Below, one piece after another: positions 55,796 through 64,000 of a stretch of 64,000 bases of DNA (position 1 is the first letter of the stretch; each line of letters starts with the position of its first letter). Under the pieces are notes generated by a model. The model did no database searches, was not told the origin of the DNA, and saw only the letters and a list, made by a program, of their open reading frames with translations. Position numbers and translations under genes: made by a program. The stretch comes from Desulfonatronovibrio hydrogenovorans DSM 9292 (GTDB lineage Bacteria; Desulfobacterota; Desulfovibrionia; Desulfovibrionales; Desulfonatronovibrionaceae). The DNA is taken from assembly GCF_000686525.1 (NCBI RefSeq), contig NZ_JMKT01000008.1:673158-737157 (forward strand), given 5' to 3'.

Positions 55796-57634
55796 CTATG
55801 CTTCTTCTTTCATCTCCCGGACAAGTTCCTGAAGCATGTGTACCTGTTTGAGAAGCTGACTGATGGCCATTTCCGACCTGTTCATGACCTCGGCAGTGTC
55901 TGATGAAAGACGGCTGATTTCTTCAAGGCTCACGTTGATCTGGTCGCTGGAAGCGGACTGCTCTTCAGTGGCCGTGGCAATGGACCGGACATCATCAGCT
56001 GCAGCACTGACCAGAGTGACGATCTCCTCCAGGGCCTGACCGGATTTTCTGGCCAGGTCGGTTGCCTCTTGAACCGCCAGCACCGCACCCTCCATGGCCT
56101 GGATATTGGACTTGGTCCCGGCCTGGATGGAGGAAATGGCTTCGCTGACCTCCTTGGTGGCGTTCATGGTCTTTTCAGCCAGTTTTCTGACTTCATCAGC
56201 CACCACGGCAAAACCCCGTCCGGCTTCACCGGCTCTGGCCGCTTCAATGGCCGCATTCAGAGCCAGGAGATTGGTCTGGTCGGCAATATCGTCAATGACG
56301 TTCATGATCTTGCTGATGCCCTCAGCTTCATCTCCCAGACCTCCCAGGTTGGTGCGCAGGGAATCAGCCTGTTTCTGGACTTTCATAATGGCTTCTACAG
56401 CCTGTTGTACGATTTCTGAGCCGTTCAGGGCCTTTTCTCTGGATTCGTCAGCTCGTTCAGCTACGTTGGATGCATTCCTGGAGACCTCCAGAACTGTGGC
56501 GTTCATCTGTTCCATGGCAGTTGAGCTTTCAGCCACCCGTTCATTCTGGGACTGGGCGCTGCTGGCTGAATGCTTGACCTGGGAAGATAGCTCCTGCAGG
56601 GAGCCGGTCAGGTTATCCACAATATTTTCCACACTTCCTGCGGCATGGTTCATACCTTCAACTCTGGCCTGTTCAGCCCTGCGCTTGGACTCCTGAGCCT
56701 CTTCAACAGCCTTCATGGCTCGCTGAGATTCGGTTTCAGCTTCCCTGGACTTGTCTTCAGCCTCCCTGATCTTTTCCTTGAGCTTCTGGACCATACCCTG
56801 GACTGCGGCCTTGAGGGAAGCCAGTTCACCCCGGAAAGTTCCCTTGATTTCCGTGTCCAGACTGCCCTGTTCAACAGCCAGGGTGTAGGACCTGAGCCGG
56901 CCCAGAGGGTTGCTGATCATCTTGGAGAACAGAAGATAAACCGCCAGGATTATGGTCATCAGCCCAACAGCTCCCAGGACAAACAGAAACTGGTTGGCGT
57001 TTTTGATGGTGGCGTAGATGGAGGACATGGGAATGTATACCACCTCAGCAGTTTCAACCCGGTTTTCAAGCCTGGGAGGATAATCAAAAGAGTATCTCTG
57101 CTGCATGGACAGAGGGGCATCTTCGGGCTGGGAATGGCAGGGCAGGCAGCTGGCCCTGTTCACCGCTCCCTGGGCAATGATGTAGTGGTCCACACCATCC
57201 ACGCTTCTGATTCCTCTCCACTCCAGATCCTTGTCACCGCTTCTGTGCATCCCATCCAAGATCCTGATCAGTTCCTCCTCCACCGGGGTTGCCCTGTTGC
57301 CCGGATTCATCGGCTTGGTTGACGGAGTCCTGAAGACGATCTCGTATTTCCGATCATCAGGCATGGCGTCAAAGACCCGGTTGGCAGCATAGGAGGTTGA
57401 CTGGAGTTCCACCACGAAGTCGTCAGGGTCCAGCAATTTGGTTGCCTCTGGGCGGACTACAGAGCCGATGTGGCTGCGGACAGCCTTCATGCTGAATAAA
57501 AGCATGTCTGCCTTTTCTTCATATTGAGTGGTGATTTCTCTTTCCATTATCCTGTTTATGCTCAGGATGAGTACTGCCATGGCCAAAAAGCATATCCCTG
57601 CGGCAATGGCTATAAAGACCCTGCTAAGTTTCAT
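55796..57634 (-). CDS. Methyl-accepting chemotaxis protein with periplasmic heme-c sensor (DUF3365/Tll0287-like)
   Basis: 612 residues. TM1 near 7-27, a periplasmic domain about 30-215 with heme-c motif CLPCH at Cys163, Cys166 and His167, TM2 near 217-238, HAMP near 240-290, then the signalling region with [20 protein letters not shown] and [18 protein letters not shown] near 470-510. No C-terminal pentapeptide of CheR-tether type is visible. The domain order with CxxCH matches DUF3365/Tll0287-like sensors, so it probably senses redox state, NO, CO or O2 at a c-type heme. It is read toward the nitroreductase gene, divergent from the sigma-54 activator. Confidence 0.9.
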   Translation of the reverse strand: MKLSRVFIAIAAGICFLAMAVLILSINRIMEREITTQYEEKADMLLFSMKAVRSHIGSVVRPEATKLLDPDDFVVELQSTSYAANRVFDAMPDDRKYEIVFRTPSTKPMNPGNRATPVEEELIRILDGMHRSGDKDLEWRGIRSVDGVDHYIIAQGAVNRASCLPCHSQPEDAPLSMQQRYSFDYPPRLENRVETAEVVYIPMSSIYATIKNANQFLFVLGAVGLMTIILAVYLLFSKMISNPLGRLRSYTLAVEQGSLDTEIKGTFRGELASLKAAVQGMVQKLKEKIREAEDKSREAETESQRAMKAVEEAQESKRRAEQARVEGMNHAAGSVENIVDNLTGSLQELSSQVKHSASSAQSQNERVAESSTAMEQMNATVLEVSRNASNVAERADESREKALNGSEIVQQAVEAIMKVQKQADSLRTNLGGLGDEAEGISKIMNVIDDIADQTNLLALNAAIEAARAGEAGRGFAVVADEVRKLAEKTMNATKEVSEAISSIQAGTKSNIQAMEGAVLAVQEATDLARKSGQALEEIVTLVSAAADDVRSIATATEEQSASSDQINVSLEEISRLSSDTAEVMNRSEMAISQLLKQVHMLQELVREMKEEA

Positions 57635-57678
57635 ATCTGGTTTCCTCCATGGAACAAAATTTTAGCTTGATCTCTGTT

Positions 57679-57696
57679 AGCAAAAAACAGGCCCGC
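57679..57696 (-). promoter_or_regulatory. Candidate sigma-54 promoter of the heme-c chemoreceptor gene
   Basis: On the minus strand CGGGCCTG-TTTT-TTGCT: a GG (complement of 57692-57693) and GC (complement of 57680-57681) exactly 10 bases apart, with TTGC at -12. It deviates from TGGCACG at three positions. It predicts a start near 57668, 34 bases before the ATG at 57634. A divergent sigma-54 activator gene stands next door. Confidence 0.5.
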
Positions 57697-57788
57697 CCCC
57701 AGGAGCTGTCAGAGAAAAAAGGGTTTTCTGTAACCATTCAGAAATGAATAACTAATTAAAAAGGGTTGACCTGTGATTGTGATTCTGA

Positions 57789-57827
57789 TGCAAACTCAGG
57801 TTTACTATTGGCAAACCCGAGTTTGCA
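57789..57827. repeat. Large dyad, candidate upstream activator site
   Basis: TGCAAACTCAGGTTT (57789-57803), spacer ACTATTGGC, AAACCCGAGTTTGCA (57813-57827): 14 of 15 pairs. Its centre is near 57808, about 110 bases upstream of the candidate -24/-12 elements at 57679-57696 and about 230 bases before the activator gene. This is the usual place for an enhancer site of a sigma-54 activator; no T-run follows, so a terminator is unlikely. Confidence 0.55.
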
Positions 57828-58039
57828 CCCGGGAGATGGGCTGAAAAAATGAGGCTGGTTCTCATGGTCAGCTTGAAAAGAGTCCTGAAAAACAAATTGG
57901 ACCGGGAAGGCCAGCCCCTTTTTCTTTATTGTGAAAACATTTAATTACTTTTTGACAATTTTGAATAAGAACCAGAGTGCCAGGATGGCCTCTCCAGGGC
58001 GGAACTAAGGGTGTTTAAATAAATTATCAACTAATAAAG

Positions 58040-59644
58040 ATGGTTATCAAAAAAAGATCCGCAATGGTCTCCAGGTATGCTCCTTGCTTTATGTCAGGCA
58101 TGAAACACCTAACCGAGTCCAAGCTCAAGGTCCTTTATGAGATCAGCCGGATAATCGGTCAGGCATTGCAGCTGGACAGGTCTCTGGAAAGCATCCTGGC
58201 TGTCCTGGCTGATTCCTTGTGCATGAACAGGGGCACGGTGACCATTCTGGATGACGAGACCGGGCTTCTGAACATCAGGGCTTCCCACGGCCTGTCCGGA
58301 AGTGAAAGGAAAAAAGGGATATACCGCCTGGGTGAAGGGGTGACCGGAAGGATATTTGCAACTGGGCAGCCGTTTATTGTCCCGGACATTTCCAAGGAGC
58401 CCCTGTTTCTGGACAAGACCGGGGCCAGGAGCATGGAAAAGGACCGGGTGTCCTTTATTGGCGTACCCATAGTTCTTCAGGGGGTTCCAGTGGGGGTGCT
58501 CACTGTTGACCGGCTGTTTGAGCAGGAAATATCCTTTGAAGAGGACATCAGGTTCTTGACCATAGTGGCTGCCCTGGTGGCCCAGTTCGTCAGCCTTAAC
58601 AGGCAGGTCCGGGCCAGGGAAGAGGATTTGCGCCGGGAAAATCAGAGCCTCAAGACAAAATTGTCGAAAAGTGTTCAGAGGTTCTTTATAGTAGGTAAGA
58701 GCCGGGCCATGACCATGGTTCATCAGATGATTGAAAAAGTTGCCCCAACAAGGGCTACAGTGCTTTTTCTGGGCGAATCAGGTACTGGCAAGACCCTGAC
58801 CGCCAGGATTATCCATGAACTGAGTGAACGGACCAACTATCCTTTTATCAAGGTGAACTGTGCTTCCCTTCCGGAGAACCTGCTGGAGTCGGAGCTTTTC
58901 GGTTATGAAAAAGGAGCCTTTACCGGGGCTGTAGGTTCCAAGCCGGGACGGTTTGAAGAAGCCCATAAAGGAACCATTTTTCTGGATGAAATCGGGGAGA
59001 TGCCCCACGGAATCCAGGCCAAGCTGCTGCGTTTCCTCCAGGAAAGAGAGTTTGAACGCCTGGGAGGAACCAGGACCATCCGGGTTGATGTCCGGATAAT
59101 TGCGGCAACCAACAAGGACCTGGCCGGTGCGGTCAGACAGGCCAGGTTCAGGGATGATCTGTTTTACCGGCTGAATGTCTTCCCCATCACTGTTCCGGCC
59201 CTGAGGGATCGAAAAGAGGATATCCCGGCCCTGCTGAATCATTTTCTGAATAATATTGCCAAGGAATACGGCCGTCGGCTGTACTTCACTCAGGCCTGTC
59301 TGGATTTTATGGTCAACTATGAGTGGCCGGGCAACATCAGGGAGATGGAAAACCTTGTGGAGCAGGTTTCAATTATGGCGGAAGGCAACAGAATTGATCT
59401 GATGGATCTGCCTTTGTACCTGATGGAAGGATCAAGGCCCAGCTCCGGAGGTCCTTTGGAAAACCGGACCCTGGAGCATGTTGAAAAAAAAGAGATCCTT
59501 TCGGCTCTGGAACGCAACTCCTGGATTCAGTCCAGAGCTGCCAGAGATCTGGGAATCACCCAGCGCCAGATGGGTTACAAGGTGCTCAAGTTCGGGCTCA
59601 AAGAACATATTGCTGAAAAAAAGACCCTGATCAGGGAGGAGTAA
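58040..59644 (+). CDS. Sigma-54-dependent transcriptional activator (GAF-AAA-Fis, NifA-like)
   Basis: 534 residues. GAF domain about 30-190 ([40 protein letters not shown]), AAA+ domain with Walker A GESGTGKT near 243, sigma-54 contact loop GAFTGA near 292 and Walker B IFLDEIGE near 313; a Fis-type helix-turn-helix at the end ([20 protein letters not shown] near 498-517). The RQMGYKV tail and RFE after the GAFTGA loop resemble NifA, but no nif genes are in the window, so the role is inferred from context. Start uncertain: ATG 58040, 58064, 58091 or 58100; homology begins near 58100. Eight bases before the second chemoreceptor gene. Confidence 0.88.
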   Translation: MVIKKRSAMVSRYAPCFMSGMKHLTESKLKVLYEISRIIGQALQLDRSLESILAVLADSLCMNRGTVTILDDETGLLNIRASHGLSGSERKKGIYRLGEGVTGRIFATGQPFIVPDISKEPLFLDKTGARSMEKDRVSFIGVPIVLQGVPVGVLTVDRLFEQEISFEEDIRFLTIVAALVAQFVSLNRQVRAREEDLRRENQSLKTKLSKSVQRFFIVGKSRAMTMVHQMIEKVAPTRATVLFLGESGTGKTLTARIIHELSERTNYPFIKVNCASLPENLLESELFGYEKGAFTGAVGSKPGRFEEAHKGTIFLDEIGEMPHGIQAKLLRFLQEREFERLGGTRTIRVDVRIIAATNKDLAGAVRQARFRDDLFYRLNVFPITVPALRDRKEDIPALLNHFLNNIAKEYGRRLYFTQACLDFMVNYEWPGNIREMENLVEQVSIMAEGNRIDLMDLPLYLMEGSRPSSGGPLENRTLEHVEKKEILSALERNSWIQSRAARDLGITQRQMGYKVLKFGLKEHIAEKKTLIREE

Positions 59645-59652
59645 AGAGGATA

Positions 59653-61410
59653 ATGAAGTTACAATATGCATTGGTCCTGTCCCAGGTGGCGGCTTTGCTG
59701 CTCTTGTTTGGATTATCCCTTACGCCTGAAGCACTGGTGAAGACTGCCGGGATGACAGGACTGCAATGGGCTATGGTTGCCGGCTGTTTTGCTGTAGGTG
59801 GGCTAGGTTTTGGCTGTATAGCAGCCCAGAATAAGCAGCTGGAGAAGGTCAGAAAGTATTTGAGGCTTATCAGCGTGGACCATGCCCGGATCCCGGGGCT
59901 GGACAGGATGGAAAGGATGAATGGTCTGGCACCCCACTTTAAGGAAGTAATCCAAAAGCTTGAAAGCCTTCATCAGCAGGCAGAGGGGGCAGAGGTCAAG
60001 GCTGCGTTCTGGCAGGACACGGCCGGCAAAAGTCGTGATTTTCAGGAAAACTACGCAACCCAGGCTGAGCAGGCCAGGTGCCGGACCATCATGTCAGCAG
60101 TGGACACCCTGAAGGATTCCATTTCCGGGATCATCCAGGAGTCGGCCCAGTTGGGCAGAGCTGTGACTGAGGCAGATCAGGGGGCCAGGGAACAGCAGCA
60201 TTGTACTGATGAAGCAGCATCAGCCATGGAAGAGATGAATGCCTCCATCCTTGAATCCTCCAGACACGCAGCTCAGGCCTCAGAGTATTCTTCCCAGGCC
60301 AGCTCCAGGGCAGAAGCCGGTTCCAGAATCGTTCTGGAAACCATTGAGGCAGTGTCTGCAGTTTCAGAAAAGAGCAGGGACCTTTCCCAGTCCATATCCA
60401 GACTGGGCAGTCAGGCTGAGGCCATTGACAGGATAATCGAAGTCATCTCGGATATTGCTGACCAGACCAACCTCCTGGCTCTGAATGCGGCCATTGAAGC
60501 GGCCAGGGCCGGTGAAGCCGGACGGGGTTTTGCCGTGGTGGCTGATGAGGTCAGAAAACTGGCTGAAAAGACCATGCAGGCAACCCGGGATGTCAGTACG
60601 GAGATCGGTTCAATCCAGTCTCTGGTCAATGATTCCACCACAGAGGCCGGAGAGACCATCCGGCTGGTGGCTGAAAGCGCAGCCCTGGCCAGGCAGTCCG
60701 GAAAATCCCTGGAAGAAATCGTGACCCTGTCCAGGGAGTCTTCAAGCCGGAGCAGTTCCATAGCCGTGGCTGTTGAGCAGCAGTCCAAGGCCAGCGACGA
60801 GATTGCCAGGACCCTGAGCCGGGTCAGCTCTATTTCTTCTGCCACACATCAGAATATGTCCGAATCTGTGGCTGGGCTGGCAGGACTAGAAGAACAGGTC
60901 CAGAAGCTGACCACCCTGAACAGGGCCTTTGAACTCATTGGTCAGGGCCAGGTCCAGGACCTGGTTCGAAAGCTGGGGACATCGGAACTGATTCTGTCCA
61001 TGGATCGGGAGAAACAGGAGCAGGCCCTGAGAGAGGTCATGGCCGGATTTGATTGCCTGGAATTGTTATATCTCACCGATGCCCAGGGGGTGCAGGTGAT
61101 CAGCAATATATCCAGGCCTGGAGAAGAGTCTGAGGCTGACCATCAGGTTTTTGGTAAAGACTGGAGCAACAGGCCCTGGTTTGTGCAGGCAATGCAAAGC
61201 GAGCTGCCTCATATCTCCCAGGTCTATGTTTCCAGGGCCTCAGGCCGGGAATGCATAACAATCTCCGGGATGATCAAGGATGATCAAGGTCATCCCATCC
61301 TGGTCCTGGGCGCAGACGTGCGCATTGATGGAAGCTCAGAAAAACAGGCAGAGATCAGTTTTTCTGGTCCTGGCAGGCAAAGAAGCGGTCCAGTCCGGAA
61401 CAGACATTAG
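59653..61410 (+). CDS. Methyl-accepting chemotaxis protein with C-terminal Cache-like sensor
   Basis: 585 residues. Two adjacent membrane segments (about 4-23 and 37-58) leave almost no periplasmic part. The signalling hairpin ([37 protein letters not shown]) is near 266-306. The C-terminus (about 440-575) resembles a PDC/Cache sensor domain with NRPWFVQAM near 502-510 and [18 protein letters not shown] near 520-540, normally outside the membrane and N-terminal. Here it would be in the cytosol. It follows the sigma-54 activator by 8 bases and ends 56 bases inside the convergent trkA 3' end. Confidence 0.88.
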   Translation: MKLQYALVLSQVAALLLLFGLSLTPEALVKTAGMTGLQWAMVAGCFAVGGLGFGCIAAQNKQLEKVRKYLRLISVDHARIPGLDRMERMNGLAPHFKEVIQKLESLHQQAEGAEVKAAFWQDTAGKSRDFQENYATQAEQARCRTIMSAVDTLKDSISGIIQESAQLGRAVTEADQGAREQQHCTDEAASAMEEMNASILESSRHAAQASEYSSQASSRAEAGSRIVLETIEAVSAVSEKSRDLSQSISRLGSQAEAIDRIIEVISDIADQTNLLALNAAIEAARAGEAGRGFAVVADEVRKLAEKTMQATRDVSTEIGSIQSLVNDSTTEAGETIRLVAESAALARQSGKSLEEIVTLSRESSSRSSSIAVAVEQQSKASDEIARTLSRVSSISSATHQNMSESVAGLAGLEEQVQKLTTLNRAFELIGQGQVQDLVRKLGTSELILSMDREKQEQALREVMAGFDCLELLYLTDAQGVQVISNISRPGEESEADHQVFGKDWSNRPWFVQAMQSELPHISQVYVSRASGRECITISGMIKDDQGHPILVLGADVRIDGSSEKQAEISFSGPGRQRSGPVRNRH

Positions 61411-62731
61411 GCATGGCAAAGATGATCAGATGATCACCAGCCTCAAGCCTGGTGTCACCGCTGGGGATGACAACCTCCTGGTTTCGGACAATGGTCCCGA
61501 TGAGCAGACCTTTGGGAAAGCCTGTCTCAGCGATTTTTTTACCCACAACCTCGGCCTTGTCCGGCAGGACCAGTTCCATGATTTCAGCTGCCTCATCTTT
61601 GAGCAGGGAAAGGGTCAGGACTTCTTCCCACCTGGTGAATTTGAGGATCCGTGAAGCCGTGATCAAGTGAGGATTTATGGTTTCAGTAATACCAACAGCA
61701 TTATAAGTCGAAGCATAACCAACCCTGGTTACTTCCGAGATAACCTTGTGCACGCCCAGCTTCAGGCCCATGACTGATGCAACCATGTTGGTCCGGTCAT
61801 CTCCAGTGGCGGCAACCAGGACATCAGCTTCTGCGATTTCCTCTTCATTGAAATAGGAAAGGTCGGTTCCGTCTCCCTGAAGAACAATGGTCTTGCTCAA
61901 GGTCCTGTTGAGATGGTCCACTCGGTCTTCATCCTTTTCCAGGATCTTGCAGATGAAGGAGTGCTGCTTGTGCCCTTCCAGAATGGCAGCCAGATAATAA
62001 CCGATCATGCCTCCGCCCAGAATGATGACCCGGTTGACTCTGGTCTCCCTGCGGTGCAGAAACCAGCTGGCCTCGCGCATGACCTCGGCGCTGCCGATCA
62101 GGTAAACCTTGTCTCCGGCACTGATCCTGTCTTTACCTCCAGGGAGAATAAAATCACCGTCAGGTTTCTTGATGCCAACCACGATACAGCCCCTGGGCAG
62201 GGTAAGATTCTGCAGGGGCTGGTTGGTGATCTCTGTTTTTTCAGCCACATTGACCGCCATGAGCATGACCTTGCCACCGGCATAATACTCCAGTTCAACA
62301 GCATCGGGAAAATGGATGATCTTGGCTATTTCCTGGGCCACGGTCTTTTCCGGGCTGATGATCATATCAATGCCCACCTGGGCCTGGCTAAGTCCTCCGG
62401 TGTCCACGTCGATGCTGCCTGCGCTTTCAGGGTTGCGCACCCTGGCCACGGTGTGTCTGACCTTGAAGGTCTTGGCGATCATGCAGGCGATTATGTTTAC
62501 TTCATCGGATTCGGTCACGGCAATGAGCATGTCTGCGGATTTTATTTTGGCCTTTTGCAGGATGTCCAGGTTGGCTCCGTTGCCTTTGATCACCAGAAGG
62601 TCCAGGTCCTGGCTCAAGCTCTTGACCTTTTCAGGGTTCTTGTCCACCACCACGATGCTCTGATGCTTGAGGGACAGATTCTGGGCCAGTTCTCTGCCCA
62701 CGTCTCCTCCGCCGATGATGATTATGTGCAT
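61355..62731 (-). CDS. trkA: Trk system potassium uptake protein TrkA
   Basis: 458 residues. Two RCK units: NAD-binding [19 protein letters not shown] at 1-19 and [20 protein letters not shown] near 233-252, each followed by a TrkA_C domain (about 130-225 and 365-455). It is the peripheral cytoplasmic subunit that gates a TrkH-type potassium channel, controlled by NAD(H). TrkH itself is not in the window. GGAGG is 9 bases before the ATG at 62731. Confidence 0.95.
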   Translation of the reverse strand: MHIIIIGGGDVGRELAQNLSLKHQSIVVVDKNPEKVKSLSQDLDLLVIKGNGANLDILQKAKIKSADMLIAVTESDEVNIIACMIAKTFKVRHTVARVRNPESAGSIDVDTGGLSQAQVGIDMIISPEKTVAQEIAKIIHFPDAVELEYYAGGKVMLMAVNVAEKTEITNQPLQNLTLPRGCIVVGIKKPDGDFILPGGKDRISAGDKVYLIGSAEVMREASWFLHRRETRVNRVIILGGGMIGYYLAAILEGHKQHSFICKILEKDEDRVDHLNRTLSKTIVLQGDGTDLSYFNEEEIAEADVLVAATGDDRTNMVASVMGLKLGVHKVISEVTRVGYASTYNAVGITETINPHLITASRILKFTRWEEVLTLSLLKDEAAEIMELVLPDKAEVVGKKIAETGFPKGLLIGTIVRNQEVVIPSGDTRLEAGDHLIIFAMPNVCSGLDRFFACQDQKN

Positions 62732-63105
62732 ACTGTACAGACCTCCACGGGCTCCATGAATTAAAAAATGGATCTTCGACGTTAGGCGCGGAATTGCTGC
62801 TCACTGTTTTTTGTTTGCCCCGCTTTTGGCCGGGATTTTTCTAATATCCGCCCAAGGGGGATATCTGCCCCCTCCGGACTCTTAACTATTTGGTTTGAGG
62901 AGTTATGCGTATATTTTTTGATTGTAAGAGTATATGGAGAAACCAACCTGTTTTGCGGTCCGGTTTCCCCCTGTTTGGCGTATCTAAGAAAACTCACCAG
63001 CCTGACGCTCTTGGCATACAAAAAAAGTGAGCAGCTTGTTTTTAAAAGAATCCACTTGAAACGTCGGGGAACCTAAAAAATGAGTTATAATAATTCAGAA
63101 GCAGG
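62732..63105. other. Intergenic region between antiporter remnant and trkA
   Basis: 374 bases. It has an AGGGGG/CCCCCT stem (62855-62860 with 62868-62873) and an AT-rich part (62885-62945). A 79-codon frame on the minus strand has no ribosome site or homology and is not called. No confident trkA promoter was found. A TACGCCAAACAGGGGGAAACC stretch only faintly resembles a c-di-GMP riboswitch core and was rejected. Confidence 0.35.
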
Positions 63106-63670
63106 CTAAATCCAGCCCCTGTTTTTCAGGGTCCGGCTCAGATGGTCGGCCATAACCGGAGCTTTGCGAAAAAGATATACCCCAATGAACGCAGTGACAA
63201 CTATGTATATTCCCAGGAAGACCCGGAGGGCAGCTTCAGCCAGGGCTGCAATGACCACTGAGAATTCCCCCCTGGGAACCAGGGAAAAGGCCGCCCTGAG
63301 GGCGCTTTTGAATGACAGTCCGTATAACCTGCCGCCCCAGAAGCCCACAGCTATTTTTGCAGCAATAGCCCAGATGATCAAGACGATCAGAGCTGTGGGA
63401 GAAACGATTCCCGTGCCAAAGGTTATGGATGTCCCGAACCAGAAAAAGAAAAAAGGCAGGCTCAAGTCCTTGATGGGGGTGATGATCTTGCCCATTTCCC
63501 TGGACGTGCCGGTTTCAGAGAGCATGACCCCGGCCAGAAAGGCCCCCAGGAGTTTGGAAAGATCCATGGCTTCAGCAATGCCGGCAAAAATCAGGGCAAT
63601 GGCAATGGCAAACAGGGGCATAAAATCCCTGGTAATATAGCGGCCGATAAAAACATCCAGCCTCGGAACG
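63106..63670 (-). pseudogene. Cation/proton antiporter (CPA2/KefB-type), interrupted C-terminal remnant
   Basis: The frame encodes the last part of a CPA2 antiporter: residues like FAIAIALIFAGIAEAMDLSK, LLGAFLAGVMLSETG and LRAAFSLVPRGEFSVVIAA-type helices. The frame remains open upstream of the first ATG (63621) with homology-consistent residues (LDVFIGRYITRDFMPLF), then meets a stop at 63673-63675, exactly at the IS end. So the gene began farther right and has been cut by insertion; the 5' half lies beyond the element, outside the window. Six or so membrane segments remain. It stood next to trkA, suggesting joint ion handling. Confidence 0.82.
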
Positions 63671-64000
63671 TGTCAATGAAAGTGAGACACATTTCACAAT
63701 AGTTTAAGCAACATTCTCTTTAGTACTGGGTTTGTTGATCCAAACCTCAGAAGGAAGCTGGGAATGTTGCGGTTGTCTGTATTTGAACCTCATGGGATTT
63801 TTCATATACGCCTTGTTCAGAACTTGATTTCTGGAGGAGATAACCTGTTCAGCCTGACCATAGTGGACTTGAGCCGGGGTTAAAAGGCTTATGCCCACAT
63901 GTTTATGTTCATGGTTATACCAGGAGAAGAAATCACGGCCAAAAGAGCGTGCATCCTGAAGACAGCCAAATCTCTCAGGAAACCTGGGGCAATATTTCAC
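63671..64000 (-). mobile_element. IS3-family insertion sequence, partial
   Basis: The left side (in this view) starts TGTCAATGAAAGTGAGAC at 63671, directly where the antiporter frame breaks, which is typical of an IS end starting with TG. The transposase frame inside runs off the right edge. The other end and the target-site duplication are outside the window. Confidence 0.75.
63704..64000 (-). CDS. IS3-family transposase OrfB, C-terminal part
   Basis: The last 98 codons (stop at 63704) with FSWYNHEHKHVGISLLTPAQ, then HYGQAEQVISSRNQVLNKAY and SEVWINKPS. The WYNHxHxHxGIxLLTPxxxHYG block is the conserved C-terminus of the IS3 OrfB DDE integrase core, just after the catalytic Glu, which lies beyond the right edge. 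The reading direction is leftward, so this end of the element is its 3' (right) end. Confidence 0.85.
   Translation of the reverse strand: MKYCPRFPERFGCLQDARSFGRDFFSWYNHEHKHVGISLLTPAQVHYGQAEQVISSRNQVLNKAYMKNPMRFKYRQPQHSQLPSEVWINKPSTKENVA

Larger units (their letters stand above)
57635..58039. other. Divergent intergenic region, chemoreceptor / sigma-54 activator
   Basis: 405 bases without a gene. It contains the ribosome site of the chemoreceptor gene on the minus strand (GGAGGAAACCAGATATG), the candidate sigma-54 promoter, the dyad at 57789-57827, and an AT-rich stretch 57925-57970 with a TTGACA near 57950 that may belong to a promoter of the activator gene, although no good -10 partner was found. 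Confidence 0.5.

Noticed and set aside
62951..62990. AAACAGGGGGAAACC and CCGCAAAACAGG, faintly like a c-di-GMP-I riboswitch
   Set aside because: The P1b hairpin between the two conserved blocks is missing, so the fold cannot form.
62782..63021. 79-codon minus-strand frame between the antiporter remnant and trkA
   Set aside because: No ribosome site, no recognisable domain; low-complexity basic composition.
1..64000. CRISPR arrays, tRNA and rRNA genes
   Set aside because: No regularly spaced direct repeats, no cloverleaf with GTTCRA-type T-loop and no rRNA-like stretch was seen by reading; a dedicated scan was not possible.

Overview
The window is chromosomal DNA of moderate GC and reads as a Gram-negative anaerobe of the sulfate-reducing Deltaproteobacteria (Desulfovibrionales-like; the lineage is inferred from gene content, not from a marker tree). 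The signs are siroheme-dependent heme b synthesis (ahbC, hemB, ahbD and one ahbA/B gene), an archaeal-type split glutamate synthase with ferredoxin-like clusters, lpxC, kdsD and lipoproteins (outer membrane with LPS), polar-type flagellar genes with sigma-28 and sigma-54 promoters, a chemoreceptor with a periplasmic c-type heme motif, and a BCCT osmolyte transporter plus TrkA that suit a saline or alkaline habitat.

Layout. 1-858 (minus): 3' part of a homocysteine methyltransferase/MetH-type gene leaving the left edge. 1156-5453 (plus): rpoH-like sigma factor, HD-domain protein, TPR lipoprotein, LolB-like lipoprotein. 5583-8512 (plus): coiled-coil protein of unknown role, rpiB, transketolase, ended by two tandem terminators. 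8625-13644 (minus): alternative heme operon, led by a zinc-ribbon membrane protein and a small unknown protein. 13833-17066 (minus): fliS, fliD, flagellin. 17152-24381 (minus): rpsB-tsf | pyrH-frr-uppS-cdsA-dxr-rseP-tsaB, the classic translation/isoprenoid/envelope cluster. 24644-26792 (plus): rpmE-prfA-prmC. 27002-33783 (plus): lpxC, DUF554 protein, archaeal-type phosphoglycerate mutase, era, M24 peptidase, three small or uncharacterised genes. 33784-44347 (minus): carB-purF-kdsD-YkgJ-like-PBP1A-gate protein-Trm112-TatD, almost gapless. 44770-51944 (plus): nadE and three glutamate synthase genes. 52346-55579 (plus): universal stress protein, BCCT transporter, nitroreductase. 55796-61410: two chemoreceptors flanking a sigma-54 activator. 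61355-62731 (minus): trkA. 63106-64000 (minus): C-terminal remnant of a cation/proton antiporter cut at 63670/63671 by an IS3-family element that runs off the right edge.

Most of the window is housekeeping. The most interesting part is 55.8-61.4 kb: a heme-c chemoreceptor gene with a candidate sigma-54 promoter, a 15+15 bp dyad about 100 bp upstream of that promoter, and a divergent gene for a GAF/AAA/Fis sigma-54 activator followed by a chemoreceptor whose Cache-like sensor lies at the C-terminus, on the cytoplasmic side. Together these look like a self-contained redox/ligand-responsive chemotaxis module. The RNA-like alternative hairpins between the second and third glutamate synthase genes and the antiporter disruption are next in interest. 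No tRNA, rRNA or CRISPR array was seen.
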